A DNA stretch of 64,000 nucleotides from Bactericera cockerelli (Eukaryota; Arthropoda; Insecta; Hemiptera; Triozidae), in assembly GCA_024516035.1 (NCBI GenBank), contig CM044958.1:7646771-7710770 (forward strand). The letters are read 5' to 3'. A program made the translations under genes and the position numbers. Under the pieces are notes generated by a model. That model ran no database searches, was not told the DNA's origin, and was given only the letters and a program-made list of their open reading frames with translations. Positions 41,334-51,850 of the stretch are shown here, in pieces; the stretch's first letter is position 1, and each line of letters starts with the position of its first letter.

Positions 41334-41510
41334 TACTGGTAGTCTTGACACGCTAGTCTGGTAATCCAGGTAGCGTAGGAATCCGTTGGTTCGAATCCCA
41401 CCCAGAGCACGATTTTTTCCACCAATAATAAGACTCAGAGGGTTAGGTGATGGAATATGCTTTGAGCTTTAACCTCCCCCCTGGTGGTTACCTTCCACTA
41501 AAAAGTGTTA
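41334..41510 (+). mobile_element. tRNA-derived SINE, family A
   Basis: TACTGGTAGTCTTGACACGC, box B TTGGTTCGAATCCCACC, AATAATAAGACTCAGAGGG, GGTGGTTACCTTCCACTAAA. Confidence 0.8.
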
Positions 41511-41734
41511 TAAACTATCTCGTTTTAATGGCGAACAACGTTCCAACAGCTTCTTAATCCAATAAGAAATATCAATCGCCATTCAACGAAGAAATGCTGT
41601 GAACATTATGGACATGACTATTCCTGATGGCTTGCGTTTCGAAGAGCTGTTTTATATTTAAATAAAAAATTAACATCTATTTATGTACCTCGGAAAAAAA
41701 ATCTAGACTGTCATCAGTAGCCAAGTTAAAAAAG

Positions 41735-41875
41735 TTATCATATTTGTGTTAATGACTTTCGTGATATCACAACTACTCAAGCTCGCTTTACTAAATCTAC
41801 GCTGAAACCCGAACTTGAATCACCGACCTCCGGGTTACAAGTCCGCCGCCTTATCGATCAAGCTACTGAGGTCGG
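41735..41875 (-). mobile_element. tRNA-derived SINE, family D
   Basis: Full-length minus copy beginning GACCTCAGTAGCTTGATCGA, with AGTAAAGCGAGCTTGAGTAG. Confidence 0.85.
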
Positions 41876-42460
41876 TGTCATCAGTAACCATACCAAAAAT
41901 TTCAGCTCAATGGCACTTGTGGTTCTAGAGTTAAAGTTTGTCACATACTTACAAAATCCTTCAATAACGAATGTGTCAAAGTATCATTCATCCTCTTAAT
42001 GAGTCAAACACATAATTTACTACATCACTCCCATCCTTTTCGTGTGAGAAAGAAAAATATTTGCCCGAAAAAAATTCCTTCATAAAAAAATTACAACAGT
42101 TGGCAATTGTGTTATTTTTTTCTACCTAACATTTTTTCACCCCTTCTCTCTCTTTCTCTCTCTCTCTCCCCCACCCGCCATCTCTCTCTCTAAAAAATTA
42201 GTGTTTTCTAAATTTAAAAATCACCTAGATCCATTCTGTTTGCGAACTCATTTATGTTTAGTGTTTCCACCAAACACTACGAAAGTATGTATCTATGTAT
42301 GTTGTGAAGATGTCCGAAAATAAAGAACAAGGGATAAGGGAAACAAGAAGCGCCAATCCAGCCGATTGTTTTTGACAAGACGAGGGGGTTAGGAAATGTA
42401 CTTTATTTTCACAAAAAATCTAAATAACAACATGGACAGCTTAAATAGCTAATTTTAAAT

Positions 42461-42515
42461 TGGGAGGGGGGGGGGGCAGAGCCAGACAAGGAGGAGGGGA
42501 GGGGGAGGGGGGGGG
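42461..42515 (+). repeat. G-run tract
   Basis: Several runs of five or more G within 55 bases, capable of G-quadruplex formation on the plus strand. Confidence 0.75.
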
Positions 42516-42617
42516 CAACGCCGGTTATGTTGACAGAAAACAAAAACTCACACAGAAAAGAAAGAGAAGAAATTGATTAATGAGATAAAAAAATCATCAT
42601 ATTCATGTTATTCACAA

Positions 42618-42700
42618 CCCTTCCACAAGGGTTGGCTGGAAGGTATTGTCGCATGCAATAACCCCTCCCTTTAGTTAGGACATTAGTATTATTTTCTTTT
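42618..42700. repeat. Hairpin module copy
   Basis: AAGGGTTGGCTGGAAGGTATTG, then CATGCAATAACCCCTCC, CTTTAGTTAGGACATT. Confidence 0.65.
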
Positions 42701-42711
42701 TTATTTATTAA

Positions 42712-42924
42712 CTAGAGGGCTGTCGCCCGCTTCGCGGGCCGATAGCAGGTGTTGTAGTGGGAATTTCGAAAAATCCCGTCTTATTGCACATCTAGACTAT
42801 AAGACAAAGCTACCTACCAAATACCAAATTGGATTCCTAGGACTTACCAGTTCGGAGAAACAGTGATAAATCAGTGAGTGAGTGAGTCAGTCAGTCAGTG
42901 AGTGAGTGAAACTCTCTTATATAG
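42712..42924 (-). mobile_element. Short Helitron-like element
   Basis: On the minus strand it runs from CTATATAAGAGAGTTTCACT to hairpin GCCCGC/GAA/GCGGGC, then GACAGCCCTCTAG before T. It abuts the truncated LINE that follows. Confidence 0.65.
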
Positions 42925-44399
42925 TTACAAATGACATACAGCTCTCTAGGGACAACAAAATGGCTACCGTTCTCGTTCTATTTGACTTTTCAAAGGCCTT
43001 CGACCTTGTTTCCCATCGTCTGCTGCTCTCAAAGATGCAAAACATCTTTGGTTTTGACCCCGACGTCATTGCATGGTTCAGATCATACCTTACTGAACGA
43101 TTTCAATGTGTGTTGGGAGTCGACCAAAAAAAATCCAAATGGATGCCCGTGGTTTCAGGGGTTCCTCAGGGCTCTGTTTTAGGACCCCTACTGTTCTCGT
43201 TATTCATCAACGATATTCCTTCTTGTTTCTTGTCATCTCGCTTTCATCTATACGCCGATGACTTACAAATCTATTACTCCTTCGATCCTTCCGAGACAGC
43301 CGAGGCAGCCCAAGTCATCAATAATGAAATCAGTAATCTCGTTACGTGGTCGAAAAACAACGGTCTTAAAAATTAACTCTTCAAAAACCAAGGTACTTCT
43401 AATCAGTAGCCATCACACTCTTCGGCGCATTTCTGTTCCATCTCCATTTATTCAGGTAGATGGAGACGACATAGAGGTAGTCGAATCAGCCAAAAACCTT
43501 GGTATTATGTTTGACCGCACTCTCAGCTGGAAATTTGAAGTAAATAATATTAGGAAGAAAGTCTTTGGGGCACTCTGGTCTTTAGGTCGTCTTAAAAAAT
43601 ATCTCTCGTTAAACACTAAAAAGCTTCTAATTAAATCCCACGTCTTGCCACTTTTCGAATACTGTGCCCCACTTCTCCTGGGAATTACTCAGGTAGAAGC
43701 GAATAGATTACAACGGGCACAAAATGCTTGTGTCCGTTTTATTTTCAACGCTAGGCGCCGGGATCACATAACTCCTTACTTTAACCGTCTTCAATGGTAT
43801 AAAGTCGAGGACAGGAGAAAACTCCTCACTCTATTCCTACTCTACAAAATTATATCTTCAAATTCTCCTTCATATCTGTTCGAAAAATATTGCTTCCGTT
43901 CCAACATCAGCTCTCGAGAAACAAGGTCTCATCATCTCCTCCTTGAAATCCCATCCTGTAGAACAGAAGCATATCACAAGGAATTCCTGTCATCCTCAAT
44001 TGCCCTTTGGAACTCCATTCCACCCCCCATCCTCAACTGTAAATCTTTCTTTCGATTTAGATCCTCCCTTATTGAAGCTGTTGGCAAGAAAACAATCCCC
44101 CTTTAATCCTTATTATCCTTCCTCCTCCCTTAATGACTACCGTACCTGGTGTGAATGTATGATTGAATGTGATTTTTTTTTTTTTTCTTTCTTTTTGCTT
44201 TTCTTCTTTTAACTACTATAATTACTACTATTGTTATACTATCTTCCACTATTATTCCTTTTCTTGTTTTCTATTATCTTTACTCTGTAATTATTGTTAT
44301 TTTATTTCCATTGTATTTATACTCAAATAAATAAAGAGGTGCTTTGTTAAACTGTTGGCATAATGGGACTACCTGTCTTGCGCTGACAGTCTAAATAAA
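42925..44399 (+). pseudogene. 5'-truncated, frameshifted non-LTR retrotransposon (reverse transcriptase)
   Basis: The reverse transcriptase palm is clear: DFSKAFDLVSHRLL, SGVPQGSVLGPLLFSLF and the catalytic FHLYADD, followed by thumb-like SAKNLGIMFDRTLSW and a C-terminal region ending near 44106. One extra base in the A run near 43367-43371 shifts the frame between the halves, so the copy is inactive. Everything before the palm, including endonuclease and ORF1, is absent. It belongs to the Jockey/CR1-like group by motif style; exact clade not settled. The 3' UTR ends ATAATGGGACTACCTGTCTT...CTAAATAAAG at 44363-44399. Confidence 0.9.
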
Positions 44400-44579
44400 G
44401 CACTACTTATACTTATATAAGTATAGATTGTTCATACTTTTTTTTAAATTTTATTAATTTTCAAACTATTTTATACTGTATAATATATTGTATACTTTGA
44501 CCTTCTAATAAAGCTTTCTATAATAATAATTAATCATCGCAATTCCTGAAACTCACCCAACTAAATATTTGCATTCTTG

Positions 44580-44648
44580 GGACTCGAAAATCCGACCTCC
44601 AGGTTACAAAACCACCGCCTTGTCGATCGGGCTCAACAGAGTGAGGTC
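44580..44648 (-). mobile_element. SINE D head fragment
   Basis: GACCTCACTCTGTTGAGCCC, CGATCGACAAGGCGGTGG, ACCTGGAGGTCGGA: diverged tRNA-like head. Confidence 0.6.
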
Positions 44649-44702
44649 TACAGTTCACAGCACCACTAGTAGTTAATCATAAATTTATTATTAAAAAAAA
44701 AG

Positions 44703-44846
44703 TAATCGTATTTGTGTTAATCACTTACGTGATATCACAACTACTCAAACTCGCTTCACTAAAACGACGATAAAAGTGGGACTTGAACCACCGACCTCCA
44801 GGTTACAAGTCCGCCGCCTTATCGATCAGGCTACTGAGGTCGGTGC
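44703..44846 (-). mobile_element. tRNA-derived SINE, family D
   Basis: Full-length minus copy: GACCTCAGTAGCCTGATCGA, GGTGGTTCAAGTCCCACTTT, GTTGTGATATCACGTAAGTG. Confidence 0.85.
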
Positions 44847-45165
44847 TATTTATTTCATTCCAAGTGCTCTAAGAGGGACGTCGTTCACGGCTGAGATTAT
44901 TATCGATGGCAGATTTCGACGTTTGTCAACATCTGCCGACAGCTGAACGAACGCTTGACACAAATGTTGTGCCAGAACGACAGCTAGGGGGGGGGGGGGG
45001 GAGGTGTGGCTGGGCGACTGATTAATCGATTCAATTCATGTCATCGCATCAAGAATGCTGCTGCAGTGGCAATCAAATAATTGAGCAGTTCGCGGCCATT
45101 GTCCAATTCCAATTAGTTTCGGAGGAAATTGGCACCCTCGACGAATAGTGCATTGCACAGAGGTG

Positions 45166-46075
45166 GGGGTGGACTAAGTAGGTGAGGGGGTGAGGGGGTG
45201 GGGGGGGGAGGTGGAAGGTGGAAATGGAGAGGAGCTAGAGAGAGAGGAAACAGCGAGGAGGAAGAGAGGTAAAGAGAATTGGGGAAGAGATGAGTGGTGA
45301 TGGAAGAAGGTCGGGGTGGACTAAGTAGGTGAGGGGAGAGGTGGGAATGGACAGGAGCTAAAGAGAGGGGAAAGAGCGAGGAGGAAGAGAGGTAAAAAGA
45401 ATTGGGGAAGTGATGAGTGGTGATGGAAGAAGGTAGGGTAGAAATAAGAAAGAAGGGGGGGGGGGGGGGGGTGGAAATAGATAGGAGCTAGAGAAAGGGG
45501 GAATAGAGGGGAATAGGAGAGGTAAATAGGATTGGGGAAGAGATGAGTGGTGGTGGAAGGTGGGGGAGGAATAAGTATGTGAGGGGAGAGGAGCTAAAGG
45601 GAGGGGGAACAGAGGGAAAGAAGAGAGGTAAAGAGAATTGGGGAACAGATGAGAGTAGGGGGAGGAATAATAATGAAGGTAAGGGGACGGGGAGAGGTGG
45701 AAATGGAGAGGAGTTGAAGGGATACAAGGACAGTGGGGGAGAGATCAGAGGAAGGGGGAACAGCGGGGAGGAAGAGAGGTAACGAGAATTTGGGAAGAGA
45801 TAAGTGGTGGTGGAAGAAAATGGGGGAGGAATAAGAAGGTAAGGAAGGGAGAGGTGAAAGTGGAGAGGGGTTGAAGGAATACAAGGGCAGTGGGGGAGAG
45901 ACAGGAGGAAGGGGGAACAGTGGGGAGGAGGAGAGGTACCGAGAACTGGGGAAGAGAGAAGAGTGGTGGTGTGGAGGAATGGAGAGCAGGCGGGAGAATG
46001 GAGGTGATGGAAGGGAGAGAGATAGGTATACGCGAGTTAAGAGAATGGGAGGGGGACAGGGAGGCAAGAGCCTTG
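45166..46075 (+). repeat. ~0.9-kb purine-strand minisatellite
   Basis: The plus strand is almost entirely A/G. Irregular units of roughly 100-115 bp share GGTGGAAATGGAGAGGAGCT, GGAGGAAGAGAGGTAAAGAG and AATTGGGGAAGAGATGAGTG. The long open frames on both strands follow from the lack of pyrimidines. Confidence 0.9.
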
Positions 46076-46181
46076 GAGGTTTCAAACATTATCACCATCC
46101 AAAAATATTTTATTACCAAAAGATTAAGCTGCTGGTGAAGAAGATAAATGGTTGTAACGTTTATTTGTTTTTTTTTTTCGT

Positions 46182-46286
46182 TATCATATTTGTGTTAATC
46201 ACATCAATCAATCATTTTGCTTACCTTGGGACTCGAACCATCGACCTCCAGGCTCCAGGTTAGAAGTTCGCCAACTAATCGATCAA
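46182..46286 (-). mobile_element. SINE D fragment
   Basis: TTGATCGATTAGTTGGCG, ACCTGGAGGTCGATGGTTCG, TGATTAACACAAATATGATA. Confidence 0.7.
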
Positions 46287-46927
46287 AAAAATATAATAAT
46301 ATGTACTAATTGTACTATAAGTATTAAAATACAACGATAATGTTGCTAGCCATGCTGATGGCTATTATTGTTAAAAAAATATTATCATGTTACAAATTTA
46401 ACATGTAAGCAAGAAATAATAATAATTGTCCGCCATGAGATTTTCGAACAGATAACAAATCGTTTCGTCTGAGCTCGGCCGAAATATTTTTACACCTTTG
46501 GGCTTAGAACAACATAGGACAGAAATACATAGTACCCAGCATAAAATACATAGTAGTATACATATAGTGCGTACCACTAGCCTCTCTCATGAATATCTGG
46601 ATAGATTTTCTTTCTTTTCTTTTTCATATTTTTATTTTTTGTGTGTTGTTTTTGTTTTTTTTTTTTTTTTTCTTTTAAGACGAAAGAACATAATTATTTG
46701 TTGGGAATATGAATCGTGTTCTGTCTGAGGCATCAAGGCTTCCAGAAATACTTTCCATGTCACATGCCTACATACACCTAGAACCCCAAAATAAACAAAA
46801 GTGCGTTTGGGCCTGTTTCCGTTACATATATTACGATATAAATTTAGACGTATTGTTAATGATGAAAAAAACATAGAGAGCACGTGTTTCAAGGCTGCAG
46901 TATGGACTTGCGACCATTCAAATTTGA
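46287..46927. other. Unassigned sequence
   Basis: AT-rich with a T run near 46650-46680. No gene or family recognised. Confidence 0.4.
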
Positions 46928-47075
46928 GCCCTCGTGATGCTGGCTATTCCTGGCTCCACTCAGGCTGGGTGAGGTTAATTTCAGTGCCTTGTTTGTAAGT
47001 TTCTAGCGAATGAAGGGTGACACCCCCGTCCCGTCGTGATATTGCAATACAACCGAAAGCGACATGAACCCAAAT
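46928..47075 (+). mobile_element. 5S-SINE body and tail
   Basis: CCCTCGTGATGCTGGCTATT, CTCAGGCTGGGTGAGGTTAA, GTCGTGATATTGCAATAC, GAAAGCGACATGAACCC. Confidence 0.7.
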
Positions 47076-47228
47076 GAAACAAAATCGAACACTACAGGTT
47101 GAGGACCATCTTGAAAAACCTTTTCAAGAAACGTTCTTGGAAGATTTAGCTTAGGAAAAATACCTTTGTATAATTGTATATGTTATCTTGTTATTAAATA
47201 AATTAATTAATCTTTAAAAAATACAATA

Positions 47229-47280
47229 CATGGGTTTGATGGCAGAGATTGCCTCAGGCAATAATCACGCCCTTTGTCAA
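47229..47280. repeat. Hairpin module copy
   Basis: GGGTTTGATGGCAGAGATTGCC-TCA-GGCAATAATCACGCCCTTTG. Confidence 0.7.
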
Positions 47281-47335
47281 TATTATTATTGTCAATAAAG
47301 AGTTATTATTATAATATACTTCCGATTTCTAATAT

Positions 47336-47624
47336 AATAATAATGCTTTTTCTTTGTGTTATTATGTCACAATTTTAGTGGGTAGCGCAGAATCATAGGA
47401 CTTTACCACTTTAATTTACAATATCTTGTATTTTTTTTTGCCTAAGATTCTGCCACTGGTCGCTGCTTCACATTAAAACGCTACTCATTTTTCCTCACGA
47501 GGTATGAGTGGACCCCGAACATCCAAGTACAGAGCAGAAAAAATCCTCCCCCGCTGGGAATCGAACCCAGGTCACCATGTGTGCAATGCCTAGCGCGCTA
47601 ACTCGCTCTGCCACAGTGACTACT
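47336..47624 (-). mobile_element. tRNA-derived SINE, family E, with 12-bp target duplication
   Basis: Complete minus copy: TCACTGTGGCAGAGCGAGTT, box B GGGTTCGATTCCCAGCGG, CGTGAGGAAAAATGAGTAGC, GCGCTACCCACTAAAATTGT. Flanking GATTTCTAATAT at 47324-47335 and 47625-47636 is a perfect duplication. The target is the family H palindrome. Confidence 0.92.
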
Positions 47625-47787
47625 GATTTCTAATATTAGAAATTTTTCGGAAGTAAAAATGAGGATGTCTGCCAAAGATCGCCAAAAATGTGTAACTAAA
47701 ATTAAAACACTTTTAATGTCTAGGATTTTTTTTTTTTTAATGTTGGATCAATTTTTATTTAAAAATGACATAGAATATATACATACA

Positions 47788-48569
47788 TCTATATCTATAA
47801 AAGAAAGCTGTCTGTATGTATGTATGTATGTATGTGTGTGTGTATGTGTGTATGTATGTTCTTTATACAAATCCACACCATTTGACCGAGAAACCTGAAA
47901 TTTTGAACATAGGTCCGGTTGGATCAGGGAATTCTTCTAGGCTAGGTTATATCTCCCTGAGGTTAAGTTACAATGAGTAAGGATAAAAATGGATGGGTGA
48001 CGCAAAAAAAAATCACGTTTTTTGACATAAATCACATTTTTTCTCGAAATTTGTCGCGACGACCTATCAACTCAAAGCGAGAAAGTTTTAGGCAAGGGTT
48101 TGAGCTTTCAATTGACATATCGATCGCGAATTTCTGATGAGCCGTTCTTGAGCTACGCCGGGTAAGGTAAAAAAAATGGATGGGTAACATTTAAAACATT
48201 CACGTTTTTTGACCTAAATGACATTTTTTCTCGAAATTTAAAGTGACGACCTATCAACTCAGAGCGATAAAGTTTTAGGCGAGAGTTTATGCTTTCATTT
48301 GACATATTGATCGCGAAATTCTGATGAGCCATTCTTGAGCTACGCCGGGGAAGACCAGAAAATAGATGGGCGACAAAAAATATTCAGGTTTTTTTTCAAA
48401 CCTAAATGACACTTTGTGTGTGTGTGTGTGTGGTGTGTGGGTGTGTGTGTGTGGTGTGTGGTGTGTGCGTGTGTGGGTGTGTGCGTGTGTGGGTGTGTGT
48501 GTGTGGTGTGTGCGTGTGTGGGTGTGTGCGTGTGTGGGTGTGTGTGGATGTGTGTGTGTGTGTGTGTGT

Positions 48570-48610
<41 letters not shown>

Positions 48611-48735
48611 GGTGGTTGGGTGGGTGGGTGTGGGTGGGTGTTTGTGTGGGTAGGTGTTTGTGTGGGTGGGTGGGTGTGTGTGTGTGCGTTGTGTGTGTTT
48701 GATGGGCTGGCGAAGCGGCGGGTGTAACCCGCTAG
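47788..48735 (+). mobile_element. Helitron, copy 1 of tandem pair
   Basis: It starts TCTATATCTATAAAAGAAAG after A and ends GAAGCGGCGGGTGTAACC CGCTAG before T, with hairpin GCGGGT/GTA/ACCCGC. The interior holds TTTGACCGAGAAACCTGAAA, two similar ~200-bp segments ending TTGAGCTACGCCGGG, and a ~300-bp (GT)n tract before the 3' end. It has no Rep/helicase. Confidence 0.85.
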
Positions 48736-48740
48736 TAATA

Positions 48741-49358
48741 TCTATATCTATAAAAGAAAGCTGTCTGTATGTGTGTATGTATGTGTGTATGTATGTATGT
48801 ATGTATGTTCTTTATACAAATCCACACCGTTTGACCGAGAAACCTGAAATTTTGCACATAGGTCCGCTTGGATCAGGAAATTCTTCTAGGCTAGATTATA
48901 TCTCCCTGAGGTTAAGCTACAATGAGTAAGGATAAAAATGGATGGGTGACGCAAAAAAAATGCACGTTTTTTGACATAAATGACATTTTTTCTCGAAATT
49001 TGTCGCGACGACCTATCAACTCAAAGCGAGAAAGTTTTAGGCAAGGGCTTGAGCTTTCAATTGACATATCGATCGCGAATTTCTGATGAGCCGTTCTTGA
49101 GCTACGCCGGGTAAGGTAAAAAAATGGATGGGTAACATGTAAAATATTCACGTTTTTTGACCTAAATGACATTTTTTCTCGAAATTTTAAGTGACGACCT
49201 ATCAACTCAGAGCGAGAAAGTTTTAGGCAAGGGTTTAGGCTTTCATTTGACATATTGATCGCGAAATTCTGATGAGCCATTCTTGAGCTACGCCGGGGAA
49301 GGCCAGAAAATAGATGGGCGACAAAAAATATTCAGGTTTTTTTTCAAACCTAAATGAC

Positions 49359-49398
<40 letters not shown>

Positions 49399-49423
49399 GT
49401 GGTGTGGGGTGTGTGGTGTGTGT

Positions 49424-49485
<62 letters not shown>

Positions 49486-49488
49486 TGT

Positions 49489-49526
<38 letters not shown>

Positions 49527-49564
49527 TGTGTGTGTGTGGTGTGTGTGTGTGGTTGTGTGTGTGT

Positions 49565-49611
<47 letters not shown>

Positions 49612-49792
49612 TGGTGTGTGTGTGTGTGGTATGTGTGTGTGTGTGGTGTGTGGGTGTGTGTGCGTGTTGTGTGTGTGCGTGTGTGTGGGTGTGTGTGGAT
49701 GTGTGTGTGTGGAGTGTGTGTGTGTGGGTGGGGTGTGTGTGTGCGTTGTGTGTGTTTGATGGGCTGGCGAAGCGGCGGGTGTAACCCGCTAG
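48741..49792 (+). mobile_element. Helitron, copy 2 of tandem pair
   Basis: Same ends and interior as copy 1, separated by only TAATA, with a longer (GT)n tract (49365-49745). The two are highly similar. The Cys/Val-only open frames are translations of the tract. Confidence 0.85.
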
Positions 49793-49819
49793 TAGATATT
49801 AAAATTAAAAACAAAACTT

Positions 49820-49871
49820 GATCAAGGGCGGTGCTAATGCCAACGGCATTCTCTTCCGCACCACCCTTGAT
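49820..49871. repeat. Hairpin module copy with swapped stem pair
   Basis: CAAGGGCGGTGCTAATGCC-AAC-GGCATTCTCTTCCGCACC. The stem is AATGCC/GGCATT where most copies have ATTGCC/GGCAAT. Confidence 0.75.
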
Positions 49872-49946
49872 AAAAAAAAGATATAAGAGAGAAAAAAGTA
49901 GAAGACATTTAAGTTACATAATTCGAGTTTTGATGACTTACTTTCC

Positions 49947-50083
49947 CGACTCGAGTTTCGTCTATTTCATAGACATTGAAAAATGTTGGTGGTTAACTAA
50001 TCTTGTGGGTATTAGAGCTCACCACCAACATTTTTCAGTTCCCTTGATAATGTCCATGAAATAGACAAAACTCGAGTCGGGAT
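49947..50083. repeat. Inverted repeat, ~50-bp arms
   Basis: CCCGACTCGAGTTTCGTCTA on the left is mirrored by TAGACAAAACTCGAGTCGGG on the right, and AAAAATGTTGGTGGT by ACCACCAACATTTTT around the loop. Confidence 0.85.
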
Positions 50084-50222
50084 TAACCTCACCCAGCCCG
50101 GGTAGGGCCAGAAATGTACGGAGGGAACAGAATTTTCTGTGTGAAAAATCTGCTCCGACCGGGGCGGGGATCGAACTCAGGATTTCTGGACTACGGTCAC
50201 AACCGTTCCGCCACGGAGGCTG
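50084..50222 (-). mobile_element. tRNA-derived SINE, family I
   Basis: On the minus strand: GCCTCCGTGGCGGAACGG, box B CTGAGTTCGATCCCCGCC, then ACAGAAAATTCTGTTCCCTC. A second copy at 58235-58650 is split by an insertion. Confidence 0.7.
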
Positions 50223-50289
50223 ACTTCTCTACTTCAGAATACATTTTAACAAAATCATTTAGTACTTGCAACAGAAAATATCTTTTCTA

Positions 50290-50529
50290 TTATTTATTTC
50301 CAACTTTACGTAAATTGCAAAAAAACAAAAATACATCAGGATCAGCATTTTCCATGTTTCTCAACTTCGCCAATTTCCTATCACTTTCCCGGCGCTTCTT
50401 GATCTCTTGACCTTTGATAAAAATAACACTTGCAATTTTTTCCACCATTTCTCTTTTTTCTTGCACTTTTATCTTAATTGCAAAAATCAGATTGCTAATA
50501 ATAACCAATAACTGAGGAGGTAATCGCAT
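50290..50529 (-). CDS. Unrecognised 79-residue open frame
   Basis: It starts MRLPPQLLVIISNLIFA and continues into a charged, helix-like stretch (KVQEKREMVEKIASVI, EIKKRRESDRKLAKLRN), ending NLRKVGNK with a TAA. Unlike most frames here, it is not low complexity and uses varied residues. I do not recognise a family; a fragment of a transposon protein or chance are both possible. No splice partner was found. Confidence 0.25.
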   Translation of the reverse strand: MRLPPQLLVIISNLIFAIKIKVQEKREMVEKIASVIFIKGQEIKKRRESDRKLAKLRNMENADPDVFLFFCNLRKVGNK

Positions 50530-50887
50530 GCAATTTTCATTGAACCGGAAAGCTGGCGGCTATTTTCTCTGTGAAATCACATGATCTGAGCAAAACTTGA
50601 GTAACCTTTGAATATAAAATTGTAGATATCCTCCTATCTACTAATATAATATTGATTGTATATATTTATGTTAGTGCATAATAGTATATCTCTCTATGTA
50701 TGATAAAGAGATAAAGACCAGTCTCTAGGTCATATTCGGTCACGCCAGAGATACATACGCACGGACAAATTCAGGGATTAGTCGGACCAATGTCAGGACC
50801 ACCTTAGGAATCTTTGTTACCTTAATTTAAGGTGAAAAATACGAACGAACAAATTAAATATTTAAAAAAAAGTTAAAATTGTGAAAC

Positions 50888-51014
50888 ACTTTCGTGATGT
50901 CCAAAAACTCAAACTCACACTGCAGAATTTTTTTACCGACTCGAATTGAGACTCGAACCACCGACTTACAGGTTACAATTTTACCGCCTCATCGATCAAG
51001 CTATTGAGGTCGGT
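50888..51014 (-). mobile_element. tRNA-derived SINE, family D, diverged
   Basis: GACCTCAATAGCTTGATCGA, GGTGGTTCGAGTCTCAATTC, GTTTTTGGACATCACGAAAG. Confidence 0.75.
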
Positions 51015-51049
51015 TCTGGAACCAAATTAACCGAGACGTATCAAACTTT

Positions 51050-51850
51050 TTAAGACATTACTTGAGACGTCTGACGCCGACAGTTCAACAATTTTATTAT
51101 TGGATACGATTCACTGCTTAATTTCACTAACATACTCAAAACATCTTAGTGTTGTTTTCTTGAAAATAATAACTTAGGACATCACAAGATTTAATTAAAG
51201 ATGCCTTTGTTTTTTACTATTAGAAGACAATAATTACTTAAGACGTATTTCTGCTTACTTAAAAAAAAAAAAAAAAAAAATGGCGACCTCATCAAGACGC
51301 CTTTACAAAAAAATTACAAATTACTAAAGACGTCTTGGTTTTTAACAGGCGCGGCGGGTGGGAAAAAGATTTGGGGGTGCTGCTACATAGTTACCAAACT
51401 AAAATGGGAATTATAATGTCGCTGTTTCAGTATCTAAAAAAGAGTTTGTTTACCATGCGCGGCTGGTCGGAAAAAGTTTTGGGGGTGCTGCTACATAGTT
51501 ACTCCACGAAAATGGGATTTATTGAGTCGCTGTTTCAGTATCTAAAAAGTTAGTTTACCATACCAATCCTAGTAATTATGCGTGAATTATTCTAGAAATG
51601 TGTGCTAATTTTCACTGTGTACGAGCTAGCACTTCAGAAAATCCTCTCTTTTTCTTTTTTGTCTGGGGGTAATGCTGCAGTTCTGCAGCTCCTTAGCACC
51701 GGCCGCGCCTGGTTCTACTAGTAAAAGTAGAAGACAATAATTACTTAAGACGTCTTTCTGTTAACTTAAAGACACCTTGGCTTTTACTAGAAGATAAGAA
51801 TTATTTGAGACGTCCTACTGTTTACTTTAAAACAAAATGGAGACCTCATA
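51050..51850. repeat. Degenerate ~75-bp repeat array split by a hAT-like element
   Basis: AATTACTTAAGACGTCTT, CTGTTAACTT and TTTTACTAGAAGA recur at 51160-51340 and 51718-51845. The array is interrupted by the 366-bp element at 51346-51711. Confidence 0.65.
51346..51711. mobile_element. Non-autonomous hAT-like element
   Basis: Inverted ends CAGGCGCGGC and GCCGCGCCTG. Inside is a two-copy ~114-bp tandem (GGAAAAAG, TTGGGGGTGCTGCTACATAG, GTCGCTGTTTCAGTATCTAA). Target duplication is weak (GTTTTTAA/GTTCTACT). A relative lies at about 58350-58621. Confidence 0.75.

Noticed and set aside
45594..46085. 163-residue Ser/Pro/Leu-rich minus frame
   Set aside because: Produced by the absence of pyrimidines on the plus strand; composition is that of the repeat.
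48126..48160. CTGATGAG motif in the Helitrons as another hammerhead
   Set aside because: CTGATGAGCC is followed by GTTCTTGAGCTACG; no GAAA element and no GTC cleavage site with a pairing stem.
49350..49821. Long Cys/Val and Thr/His frames
   Set aside because: Pure (GT)n/(CA)n tract inside a Helitron; not coding.
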